A stretch of 13,388 nt of DNA, from assembly GCA_945971355.1 (NCBI GenBank), contig CAMFPD010000049.1, positions 1 to 13,388 of the forward strand, written 5' to 3'. A model generated the notes under the pieces. That model made no database searches. It saw only the letters and a program-made list of their open reading frames with translations, and was not told where the DNA came from. Shown piece after piece: positions 6,920-13,388 of this stretch; position 1 is the first letter of the stretch; each line of letters starts with the position of its first letter. The position numbers and the translations under genes are program-made. This stretch comes from an uncultured Lachnobacterium sp. Its GTDB lineage: Bacteria; Bacillota; Clostridia; Lachnospirales; Lachnospiraceae.

Positions 6920-8344
6920 CTACTGTGTTTTCTGTTCAGAGCTTTCCGAAGAAGTATTGTTCTCCTCTTTTGTCTCTGATGAATTTGTACTATCTACTGT
7001 CCCAGATGTACCAGAGTTTATCGCACTCTCTGATGCACCTGCTGAACCATGATTTGTGGTTTCACTGCTTTCCCCTGTAGTCGTTTCATTCTTTTGAATT
7101 ACAACTGACACATTCACTGTATCGTACTTAAAATTTGCCTTATCAAGCGAAATTTCTACCGGAATATTATAAGTTCCCTCAGAAAGCCCTGACAAATCCA
7201 CCTTTCCTGTAAGCTGAGATGCTTCAATTCCTTCTACCGCATTGCGCTCTCCCGTAACTGAAACATCTACTTTATCACCATTAAACTTAGCAGTATACCC
7301 AGAATCAAGTCCGCTCATTGTAATATTACTTGTAGACAGCTCAATCTTTCTCGTTGAAACCGCACTTATCTCAACAACCACATCCACTGAAGCCTGTGCT
7401 GAATCCACAAGGCTCACCCCTTCTGGTAAATACTCAGTAATATCAATTGTCATATTTATATTATCAACTGCATTTGTAACATCGATAACACTTGCTGGGA
7501 CAGAAATATTCGCCACCGAATTAAGGGCAGACGCTGTTCCTTTTATCACTACAGATTCAGGGTCACTGGTAATAGTCTCGATTGTTGCGCCCTCTCCAAG
7601 GGTTCCAGAGGTTTCGAACTCCAAATCAACCTGCTTTGTGTTTAGTATCTCCGCAACTATTGTAACCGTTGTATTGCTCAATTTGAGCTTTGTTGTATCA
7701 ATCTCATTTCCTTCAGCATCAAACAGCACAGGCACAACATTATCTGTAAGGTTCATACTCATGCCATCAACATCGATTGTAGCCACTACTGAATCAATCT
7801 GGCTCACTATAGATTCCGGACCAGATACTTTAAGTACATTTGGATTGCTTATAGAAACACTGCCTAGCGCATATCCCTCTGCCACTGTTCCTACTGTACC
7901 TGCCGATACAACAAACTGTTTGCTCTGTAAATCCTCAAGGGTTAAATTCATAAATTTCGTACTACCATTAAATTTAATAGAACTTGCATACTTGTTACTG
8001 GCACTTATATCTATTCTTACTGTTGCTGATTTACCATCCTCTCCAATTACAAGATTTGTCATATCTGCAACTGCTGTAAAATCACTGTCCTCCAACTTAT
8101 CTAGCACACTTCTTTTTGCAGTAACTGAAAACGAAACATAATTACTTCCATCAACCACCTCGTAGTATTTATCCAGGTCAGTTACAGCTTCTGCATTCTC
8201 AACTGTAACATTGGAAGAAAATGTCTTTGTTTTTGTTGGATCTTCAATATTGTACACAACAAGCCACAATGTAAAGGCAAAAATAACTGCCAAAATTTTA
8301 AATCCTAAATTTTTTGTCAGAGATTTAAGAATATTATTTTTCAT
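6920..8344 (-). CDS. cdaR: CdaA regulatory protein, YbbR-domain repeat protein
   Basis: CdaR is a membrane-anchored extracytoplasmic protein that modulates the diadenylate cyclase CdaA. The 474-residue protein has one N-terminal membrane anchor (about 14-31, LGFKILAVIFAFTLWLVV), the typical YbbR anchor. About four YbbR-type beta domains follow, at roughly 44-133, 143-232, 238-327 and 332-417; repeated features include the VSGP/IKGT/VTGE strands and VDLSGLSEGTYNIPV. Residues 418-474 form a low-complexity tail rich in Ser, Thr, Glu, Gly and Asn with no hydrophobic stretch, probably a disordered extracellular tail. The ATG overlaps the end of cdaA by 11 nt and has a strong AAGGAGG 7 nt upstream, inside cdaA. 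The gene order cdaA-cdaR-glmM supports the assignment. Confidence 0.93.
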   Translation of the reverse strand: MKNNILKSLTKNLGFKILAVIFAFTLWLVVYNIEDPTKTKTFSSNVTVENAEAVTDLDKYYEVVDGSNYVSFSVTAKRSVLDKLEDSDFTAVADMTNLVIGEDGKSATVRIDISASNKYASSIKFNGSTKFMNLTLEDLQSKQFVVSAGTVGTVAEGYALGSVSISNPNVLKVSGPESIVSQIDSVVATIDVDGMSMNLTDNVVPVLFDAEGNEIDTTKLKLSNTTVTIVAEILNTKQVDLEFETSGTLGEGATIETITSDPESVVIKGTASALNSVANISVPASVIDVTNAVDNINMTIDITEYLPEGVSLVDSAQASVDVVVEISAVSTRKIELSTSNITMSGLDSGYTAKFNGDKVDVSVTGERNAVEGIEASQLTGKVDLSGLSEGTYNIPVEISLDKANFKYDTVNVSVVIQKNETTTGESSETTNHGSAGASESAINSGTSGTVDSTNSSETKEENNTSSESSEQKTQ

Positions 8345-9215
8345 TCTTTAACCTCCTTCTCAAAAGCTCTATTCCTTTTGCTTCATATGTTTTGTTCTGC
8401 AGGAACTGAAGCTGTTTTTTCAGGAAATCTGCATCAACATCATGATGGATATCACCTTTCATAGCCACTGATACCTTTCCAGTTTCCTCCGATACCACAA
8501 TTGTGAGCGAGTCACTCACCTCACTTATTCCTACAGCCGCACGATGTCTTGTTCCAAGATCCTTGGACAATCTCAGGCTGTCAGACAATGGCAGGTAACA
8601 AGTAGCCGACACAACCCTGTCACCTCTCACTATAACTGCACCATCATGCAATGGTGTGTTCTTTTCAAAAATATTGATAAGGAGCTGACTGGTCAATAGA
8701 CCGTCAACATCGATTCCAGTTCTGATGTACTCGTCAAGTCTGATACTATCTTCTATAACAATGAGAGCACCCGTCTTAACCTTTCCCATGGCAAAACATG
8801 CTTTTACAAGTTCATCAATTGTTTTATCAGAAAATTTTACCTCCTCGGACCTGCCAATTGTGAATAGGTTTCCAAAGAATTTTTTACCTCCAAGATTTTC
8901 GAGAGCATGTCGCAATTCCGGCTGAAAAATAACAACTACTGCCAGCAAACCAATATCAAGAGTATTTTTTGCCAGCCATAATATTGTGTTCATCTGAAAA
9001 AAAGCAGCCACAAGAACAAAAATGAGAATAACAATAATTCCCTTAAACAGATTCCATGCTCTTGTATTTTTTATCCACACTAAGACATGGTAGAAGAGCA
9101 CAGAGATAATAAGTATCTCTATAATATCAATTATCGATATGCTTATATTTGGTATGCTGATATAAGTCGATGCCTTATCTACAAAAGCACTCAACATTCC
9201 TATAAAGCTTCGCAT
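8334..9215 (-). CDS. cdaA: Diadenylate cyclase, membrane-bound
   Basis: CdaA makes cyclic di-AMP from two ATP, a messenger that controls potassium transport and osmotic and wall homeostasis. The 293-residue protein has three N-terminal membrane segments (about 30-48, 57-73 and 83-98), then VVIFQPELRHALENLG and a DAC catalytic domain. That domain holds the diagnostic DGA (191-193, in PLHDGAVIV) and RHR (223-225, in GTRHRAAVG) motifs. Both are intact, so it should be active. The chosen start is ATG at 9215, with AAGGAGAG 4 nt upstream. A longer frame from TTG at 9233 would place this Shine-Dalgarno inside the coding sequence and is less likely. It overlaps cdaR by 11 nt and follows a membrane protein gene by 33 nt. 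CdaR and GlmM encoded next are its known partners. Confidence 0.97.
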   Translation of the reverse strand: MRSFIGMLSAFVDKASTYISIPNISISIIDIIEILIISVLFYHVLVWIKNTRAWNLFKGIIVILIFVLVAAFFQMNTILWLAKNTLDIGLLAVVVIFQPELRHALENLGGKKFFGNLFTIGRSEEVKFSDKTIDELVKACFAMGKVKTGALIVIEDSIRLDEYIRTGIDVDGLLTSQLLINIFEKNTPLHDGAVIVRGDRVVSATCYLPLSDSLRLSKDLGTRHRAAVGISEVSDSLTIVVSEETGKVSVAMKGDIHHDVDADFLKKQLQFLQNKTYEAKGIELLRRRLKNEK

Positions 9216-9248
9216 TTTACTCTCCTTCCACAATTTATATTTTTGATG

Positions 9249-10286
9249 TTATTTAAGAACATCCTCATCTATATCTAGCTCTTCTGCGATGATTTTATTA
9301 CTTATATAGTCATCCTTTTCAGTATTTTTTGTTTTTTCAATTCGTTTTCCCATAGAACCAGTATTGCCAAAATGTTTAACCGTTTTTTTCTCTGACGCAA
9401 CCATCTTCTTAGGAACGGCTTTCACATAATAGTAATACTCATCATCCTCAAATTGAACCCTTTCAGTTCTTGCATAATCAAGATTCATAAACATGAATTG
9501 AATTACAAATCCAATCAGCAACGAAATAACACTTCCAACTACGAGCATTACAATCTTGCCTGCCACTCCCAATATAATATATCCCACTATAAGGCCTACC
9601 ATCTGGGTCACAATTCCAACTACAATTGCAAATGACCACGCATAATCAGCTTTAAGGCGCCTAATCACATATACCAATACTGTTGTGATAACCATAACCG
9701 CCAAAACCATGTACATTTCCTTGTTCCCTAACAGCTGCCCAACTGTAACATTTAATTTTGTCGAAATTGTGTCCGCATCTGCTGTCGAAGTAAGTACCGA
9801 CGCATTCTGTTTCACCCCATCCAAAAAGAAAAACAGAACGGTTCCACAAGCAACGGAAATTGCTGAAAATGCACCTCCCAGCAAGCCTGTTCCGACTGGC
9901 ACCACATATGGTATTCCCAGTCTGAAACATACAGGAGTAAGGATTGCTGCCACTCCATCCTTTGGAGTGAATCTAAAATATATAAAATAAATTACAGCAA
10001 GCAACACAAATGCGGTTGCAGCCACCTCTATAGATAACGCATACAAATCAAGTAACAAGACAAGTGCAAAAATCCATATCATTGCATTGATTGGCAAAAG
10101 CGCTCCCAAAAGTGCAATAATAATTGTAACCGGCAATGAGCTGATTTTACTCATATACCCAATATTTCCCCTTATAAGCAACAATGTAACAAGTGCAAGA
10201 ATAAATTTCAAAACAGATGTTATGTAAATTTCATATGTTGCAAATATTTTAGTATATTTATCCTTTAATTCTAATAATTTTGTCAT
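9249..10286 (-). CDS. Multi-pass membrane protein of unknown function upstream of cdaA
   Basis: I do not recognise a characterised family. The 345-residue protein has about eight or nine hydrophobic segments, at roughly 21-39, 49-65, 68-84, 87-104, 111-128, 131-155, 191-208, 217-239 and 244-267. A polar loop (156-189, with LTSTADADTISTKLN) separates the first six from the last three. The final 75 residues are soluble: RVQFEDDEYYYYVKAVPKK (276-294) is a striking acidic/tyrosine motif, followed by a Lys/Asp-rich tail ending in EELDIDEDVLK. The tail is probably cytoplasmic. AGGAGG stands 4 nt before the ATG. It lies 8 nt after a smaller membrane protein gene and 33 nt before cdaA, so it is probably cotranscribed with the c-di-AMP genes. 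It could be a transporter-like or scaffold protein, but no transport motif was seen. Confidence 0.85.
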   Translation of the reverse strand: MTKLLELKDKYTKIFATYEIYITSVLKFILALVTLLLIRGNIGYMSKISSLPVTIIIALLGALLPINAMIWIFALVLLLDLYALSIEVAATAFVLLAVIYFIYFRFTPKDGVAAILTPVCFRLGIPYVVPVGTGLLGGAFSAISVACGTVLFFFLDGVKQNASVLTSTADADTISTKLNVTVGQLLGNKEMYMVLAVMVITTVLVYVIRRLKADYAWSFAIVVGIVTQMVGLIVGYIILGVAGKIVMLVVGSVISLLIGFVIQFMFMNLDYARTERVQFEDDEYYYYVKAVPKKMVASEKKTVKHFGNTGSMGKRIEKTKNTEKDDYISNKIIAEELDIDEDVLK

Positions 10287-10294
10287 ACAACCTC

Positions 10295-10699
10295 CTAGCG
10301 CTTCAACTTTTCTTCTCTGTTGTACATCCTGTTAATGTTTTTCAGATGTTCAACATACCCACGCATATTCTTTCTACCTTTTCCAAATCTGGATACGTAG
10401 ACAAGCACCGTTGCAAAAATATAAACTGCCATAAATGCAATATAAATTGCCACGACAATTGTCGCAGTTTCAAAAATATCCATTGTATTTAATCTATCCA
10501 GCAATACATCCATATTGTTCATTGCCCACAAGCAAACTATTCCGGCGAAGGCAAATGTTCCAGAAAAAAAACTCTTTAATACTTCCTTCCAAACATAGTC
10601 CCCCACATAATATTCATTAACCTGCTTGTGTGTTTTTTCACTAGTAGATTCATAAACTGCTAAGTAGTATAATTCTTTCACTCTATCCTCATTAATCAT
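10295..10699 (-). CDS. Small two-span membrane protein of unknown function, first gene of the cdaA operon
   Basis: No family is recognised. The 134-residue protein has a soluble N-terminus (1-43, rich in Glu, Lys and Tyr), two hydrophobic segments (about 44-61 and 79-102), and a basic C-terminus (about 104-134, with GKGRKNMRGY and NREEKLKR), which suggests both ends are cytoplasmic. The start is ATG at 10699 with AAGGAG 5 nt upstream. An extension to TTG at 10723 would run across the ribosome binding site and the likely 5' leader, and is rejected. It is the first gene after a strong promoter and a terminator, and it is followed 8 nt later by the 345-residue membrane protein. The pair may form a complex; this is inference from adjacency only. 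Confidence 0.85.
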   Translation of the reverse strand: MINEDRVKELYYLAVYESTSEKTHKQVNEYYVGDYVWKEVLKSFFSGTFAFAGIVCLWAMNNMDVLLDRLNTMDIFETATIVVAIYIAFMAVYIFATVLVYVSRFGKGRKNMRGYVEHLKNINRMYNREEKLKR

Positions 10700-10739
10700 A
10701 AATTCTCCTTGTTTTAGACACAATTATACATTCTCAAAA

Positions 10740-10768
10740 ATTATAACATAATGGGTTTTTCACGTCAA
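10740..10768 (-). promoter_or_regulatory. Sigma-A-type promoter of the cdaA-glmM-leuA operon
   Basis: On the minus strand TTGACG (10768-10763) and a perfect TATAAT (10745-10740) are separated by 17 bp. Transcription would begin near 10733, giving a leader of about 34 nt before the ATG at 10699. A second TATAAT (10728-10723) lies just downstream but has only a weak -35 (TTATGT). This is the best promoter match in the window and is placed directly after a terminator. Confidence 0.85.
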
Positions 10769-10781
10769 ACTCACCACACGC

Positions 10782-10815
10782 AAAAAGCCACTTCCACTAA
10801 ACAGGAAATGGCTTT
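10782..10815 (-). terminator. Intrinsic terminator after the comF-yvyF genes
   Basis: Minus-strand AAAGCCATTTCC (10815-10804) pairs with GGAAGTGGCTTT (10795-10784) over 12 positions, one of them a G-U pair, around an 8-nt loop, and runs into a T-tract ending at 10782. It lies 24 nt after the YvyF-family stop and 13 nt before the -35 box of the next promoter, so it separates two transcription units. Confidence 0.88.
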
Positions 10816-10838
10816 ATCATATGTACTATACTTCTCCA

Positions 10839-11258
10839 CTATATTTCATCATTTCGAAGAAATCTCATTCGGTTTCCATCACGCTCTAGTTTCTTAACCT
10901 CTGGTTTTATGGTTCTCGGTCTATCAAGTGCATTTTCAAAAGATTGCGACAGTTCAGCCTTGCATCTCTCGCAATAACGCCCCGTGATAATAGGCGCACC
11001 ACATGTCTCACACGTAATTCCATCAATTATTCCACTAGATAAAATCAATCTCTCTTCACGAACCCACTGTCTTATTTGCTTGGTTGAAACATCATTTTCT
11101 TTTGCCACAACCTCAACTGACGAATTAGGATTTTCGTTCAAAAATCTCTTAACCTGCTGAAATTTATCCTCTTGCAGAGCCTTACAAGCAGGACATATCC
11201 TTTCTCGACCTAACACATTGTAAAGACGTCCGCATGATTTACAGTTTCTCACTTCCAT
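10839..11258 (-). CDS. YvyF-family (flagellar operon type) zinc-ribbon/HTH protein
   Basis: This 139-residue protein matches the YvyF/TIGR03826 flagellar-operon family in layout. It has an N-terminal zinc ribbon (Cys6, Cys9, Cys22 and Cys25, in CKSCG and CPAC), then a helix-turn-helix-like middle (about 36-70, SSVEVVAKENDVSTKQIRQWVREERL), which resembles helical DNA-binding domains, and a second zinc ribbon (Cys83, Cys86, Cys96 and Cys99). The tail is polar and basic. In Bacillus yvyF follows comFC and precedes flgM; here it follows comF by 14 nt, but a terminator ends the unit with no flgM. It is possibly regulatory; its molecular role is not established even in Bacillus. Its presence hints at, but does not prove, a flagellated organism. 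AGGAGG is 10 nt before the ATG. Confidence 0.82.
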   Translation of the reverse strand: MEVRNCKSCGRLYNVLGRERICPACKALQEDKFQQVKRFLNENPNSSVEVVAKENDVSTKQIRQWVREERLILSSGIIDGITCETCGAPIITGRYCERCKAELSQSFENALDRPRTIKPEVKKLERDGNRMRFLRNDEI

Positions 11259-11272
11259 TATACTATTTCCTC

Positions 11273-12013
11273 CTAAGTCCCTTCACCTATGCATATACAC
11301 AAAAGATAAACTTCTTTTGCTCCCATTTTTAACAATTCCTGACTTACTGCTTCTGCAGTACTTCCTGTGGTATATATATCGTCTACTAATAGTATATAGT
11401 CACATTTTACTATATTATTTATTCCTTGAAAAGCATTTTTCAGATTATTTTTTCTTTCTTCCGGATTTAACAGTTTTAAGGGCTTAGTGTCTCGTACTCT
11501 CTTCACAATATTTGTTTCTACTGGTATGCCAGTCTGTGCAGACAAGGCTTTTGCAAACACTTCTGCTTGATTATAGCCTCTGATCCGCTTTTTCTTTCTA
11601 TACATCGGCACCGGGACAATGGCCTGTATCTCTTTTTGCTCAATCCATTCCGAATAATTCTTCGCAGCTTCACTGGCAAAAAAGCTTCCGTACTCTCTCT
11701 TATTGGAATACTTAAATCTATACATAGTTTCCTTAATTACACCCTTATATATAAACATACATTTCCCCTGCACAAAGCTTCTTAAGCCTTGTTTCGAACA
11801 ATCATAGCAATACTCCTTCCCATCCGAGTCCACAGGTCGTCCGCACCTGGCGCAACATGGCTCTTTTACAAAAAGGAGCTTTCTGCGACATTTTTCGTGA
11901 ATCAATTCTCCCGAATCCAGTATGCAGTCGCATACCGGACATCTCGGTGGAAAAATCCAATCAAAAACCCTCAGAAAGCCCCTATATAATCTAAAACAAA
12001 CGACTTGGTTCAT
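11273..12013 (-). CDS. comF: ComF family protein, phosphoribosyltransferase-like
   Basis: ComF/ComFC proteins are needed for DNA uptake in competent bacteria and are widespread beyond known competent species. The 246-residue protein has an N-terminal cysteine-rich zinc region (CPVC 25-28, Cys42, CARC 54-57, CYDC 69-72). A type I phosphoribosyltransferase fold follows, with IVPVPMYRKKKRIRGYNQA (132-150) and the PRPP-binding loop ILLVDDIYTTGSTAEA (207-222). All signature residues are present. ATG is preceded by AAAGG. It follows glpK by 70 nt, with no clear terminator or promoter seen between them, and precedes the YvyF-family gene by 14 nt. The comF-yvyF pairing is conserved with Bacillus. Whether the organism is transformable cannot be judged from this window. 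Confidence 0.93.
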   Translation of the reverse strand: MNQVVCFRLYRGFLRVFDWIFPPRCPVCDCILDSGELIHEKCRRKLLFVKEPCCARCGRPVDSDGKEYCYDCSKQGLRSFVQGKCMFIYKGVIKETMYRFKYSNKREYGSFFASEAAKNYSEWIEQKEIQAIVPVPMYRKKKRIRGYNQAEVFAKALSAQTGIPVETNIVKRVRDTKPLKLLNPEERKNNLKNAFQGINNIVKCDYILLVDDIYTTGSTAEAVSQELLKMGAKEVYLLCICIGEGT

Positions 12014-12083
12014 AAATACCTTTCCAAATCTCTCCCATGCTTTTTCCCATCTTTATGCAAAATTACTTGCAGCCACAATACTC

Positions 12084-13388
12084 CTAGCTTTCTTCCTCGT
12101 CCTCACTATCCTTTGCCCAACCATAAGCATACTTCACCGCTTTGTTCCATCCTTTGCGCTTTGCCGCCCTCTCCTCAGATGCCATATTCGGTGTAAACAC
12201 TTTACCTATCTGCTGATTTTTCTTAACCTCTTCCTTGTCCTTCCAGTAGCCCACTGCAAGTCCCGCCAGGTATGCTGCTCCAAGAGCGGTAGACTCTATA
12301 CATAATGGCCTGTTTACAGTAGTATCCAGCATATCTGCCTGAAACTGCATAAGGAAATTATTCGCGCTTGCGCCACCATCAACCTGTAGGCAGGAAATCT
12401 CTGTCCCAGCATCTGCCTTCATCGCATCTATTACATCGCACACCTGAAGAGCAATAGACTCAAGTGTTGCTCTGATAATGTGATTTTTATTTGTTCCTCT
12501 GGTTATTCCAACAATCGTTCCACGGGCATACTGATCCCAATGAGGTGCCCCAAGTCCGGTGAAAGCCGGCACAACATAACATCCATGTGTCCCTTTTACC
12601 TTGGTGGCCATATATTCAGAATCACCTGCTGAATCAATCATTTTCATCCCGTCCCTCAACCATTGAATAGCAGCACCTGCCACAAATATTGAGCCTTCAA
12701 GGGCATAGTTTACCTTTCCATCAAGGCCCCACGCAATAGTCGTCACCAGCCCATTTTTTGAATAAACAGGCATCTCCCCTGTATTCATGAGAAGGAAGCA
12801 CCCTGTTCCATATGTATTCTTTGCTTCACCTGCTCTGAAGCATGTCTGTCCGAAAAGTGCCGCCTGCTGATCGCCTGCTGCACCGGCAATAGGAACAGCC
12901 TCACCAAAAAACGACGGATCACTGTAACCATATATGCAGCTGGATGGCATAGGTGTTGGAAGTATACTCTCAGGAATATCAAGCTCCTTAAGAATATCCT
13001 TATCCCATTCAAGTGTATTAATGTTAAAAAGCATCGTTCTGCTGGCATTTGAATAATCTGTCACGTGAACCTTGCCCTTGGTAAGTTTCCAAATAAGCCA
13101 TGTCTCCACTGTTCCAAACAAGAGTTTGCTCTCATCGGCTAATTTTCTCGCCCCATCCACATTGTCTAGAATCCACTTAATCTTAGTTGCAGAAAAATAT
13201 GCATCAATCCTTAAACCTGTTTTCTTATGAAAACATTCCTCAAGTCCTTTTTTCTTTAATTCGTCTGCGATATCCGATGTACGTCTGCACTGCCATACGA
13301 TTGCATTGTAAACCGGTTCTCCAGTCTCCTTATTCCATACAATGGCAGTCTCCCTTTGATTAGTAATTCCAATAGCTGCAATATCACA
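12084..13388 (-). CDS. glpK: Glycerol kinase, N-terminus cut by window edge
   Basis: GlpK phosphorylates glycerol with ATP to sn-glycerol-3-phosphate. The frame is open to the window edge, giving 434 residues; about 70 N-terminal residues are missing compared with E. coli GlpK (502 aa). Identity is clear from AAIGITNQRET with the glycerol-binding Arg-Glu, WQCRRTSDIA, DAYFSATK with the binding Tyr, LLFGTVETWLIWK, GAAGDQQAALFGQ with the catalytic Asp, YGTGCFLLMNTG, FTGLGAPHWD and VDGGASANNFLMQ. The loop before GAAGDQQ reads SDPSFFGEAVPIA, where Bacillus and Enterococcus GlpK carry the histidine phosphorylated by HPr (HFF or HFY); here it is Ser. The E. coli fructose-bisphosphate loop is also absent. 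An internal GTG at 13160 is not a real start. The stop lies 70 nt before comF. Confidence 0.97.
   Translation of the reverse strand, partial: CDIAAIGITNQRETAIVWNKETGEPVYNAIVWQCRRTSDIADELKKKGLEECFHKKTGLRIDAYFSATKIKWILDNVDGARKLADESKLLFGTVETWLIWKLTKGKVHVTDYSNASRTMLFNINTLEWDKDILKELDIPESILPTPMPSSCIYGYSDPSFFGEAVPIAGAAGDQQAALFGQTCFRAGEAKNTYGTGCFLLMNTGEMPVYSKNGLVTTIAWGLDGKVNYALEGSIFVAGAAIQWLRDGMKMIDSAGDSEYMATKVKGTHGCYVVPAFTGLGAPHWDQYARGTIVGITRGTNKNHIIRATLESIALQVCDVIDAMKADAGTEISCLQVDGGASANNFLMQFQADMLDTTVNRPLCIESTALGAAYLAGLAVGYWKDKEEVKKNQQIGKVFTPNMASEERAAKRKGWNKAVKYAYGWAKDSEDEEES

Noticed and set aside
7242..8141. 299-codon open frame on the plus strand inside cdaR
   Set aside because: It is the antisense shadow of the Ser/Thr/Val-rich YbbR repeats, with low-complexity composition and no recognisable domain, whereas the minus strand encodes a clear YbbR protein.
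9216..9233. Upstream TTG start for cdaA adding six residues
   Set aside because: The added codons contain the AAGGAGAG ribosome binding site of the ATG at 9215, which is the better start.
10700..10723. Upstream TTG start for the 134-aa membrane protein adding eight residues
   Set aside because: The extension covers AAGGAG and lies only about 10 nt from the predicted transcription start, leaving no room for ribosome binding.
12014..12083. Terminator or promoter between glpK and comF
   Set aside because: Only a 5-bp TGCAA/TTGCA stem without a T-run and no convincing -35/-10 pair were found, so no claim is made.
13158..13160. GTG as the start of glpK
   Set aside because: The frame continues upstream to the window edge with strongly conserved glycerol kinase sequence such as GITNQRET, so the gene is truncated by the window rather than starting here.
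1..13388. CRISPR arrays, tRNA or rRNA genes, insertion sequences, prophage or defence genes
   Set aside because: No spaced repeats, cloverleaf-like sequence, transposase, integrase or defence protein was seen; the window is filled with housekeeping and glycan genes in one orientation.

Overview
The window is a compact chromosomal segment in which all 13 recognised genes lie on the minus strand, so transcription runs from high to low coordinates. AT-rich coding sequence, strong AGGAGG-type ribosome binding sites, a cdaA-cdaR-glmM cluster, a ComF/YvyF pair and a CpsE-like initiating sugar transferase point to an anaerobic Firmicute. Lachnospiraceae (Butyrivibrio/Roseburia-like) is the best guess from protein style alone. 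No RNA genes, insertion sequences, CRISPR arrays or phage genes are visible, and no gene-free stretch exceeds about 210 bases.

Right end (13388-10782): the 3' part of glpK (glycerol kinase), then comF (phosphoribosyltransferase-like) and a YvyF-family zinc-ribbon/HTH protein, closed by a clear intrinsic terminator at 10815-10782. Immediately beyond it lies an excellent sigma-A-type promoter (TTGACG-N17-TATAAT, 10768-10740).

Centre (10699-3542): from that promoter runs a tightly packed putative operon. It contains two membrane proteins of unknown function (134 and 345 aa), cdaA (diadenylate cyclase), cdaR (YbbR-repeat regulator), glmM (phosphoglucosamine mutase), an HPr-like phosphocarrier and leuA (2-isopropylmalate synthase). 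Gaps are 36 nt or less and several genes overlap or nearly touch, including an 11-nt cdaA/cdaR overlap and a TAATG overlap between the HPr gene and leuA. c-di-AMP synthesis, amino-sugar precursor supply, a PTS-type signalling protein and leucine synthesis are therefore probably expressed together.

Left end (3539-1): surface polysaccharide genes. A CpsE/WbaP-type polyprenyl sugar-phosphate transferase starts with TTG 2 nt after the leuA stop. A Cps2T/DUF1972-type (rhamnosyl)transferase follows after 77 nt, and a family 2 glycosyltransferase cut by the window edge follows after 208 nt. The two longer gaps hold inverted repeats. The 208-nt gap has a mutually exclusive hairpin arrangement that ends in a T-run and could act as an attenuator.

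Most genes belong to well-known families. The least explained items are the two membrane proteins between the promoter and cdaA, the atypical HPr translationally coupled to leuA, a glycerol kinase lacking the usual HPr-phosphorylated histidine, and the leader structure at 852-755.
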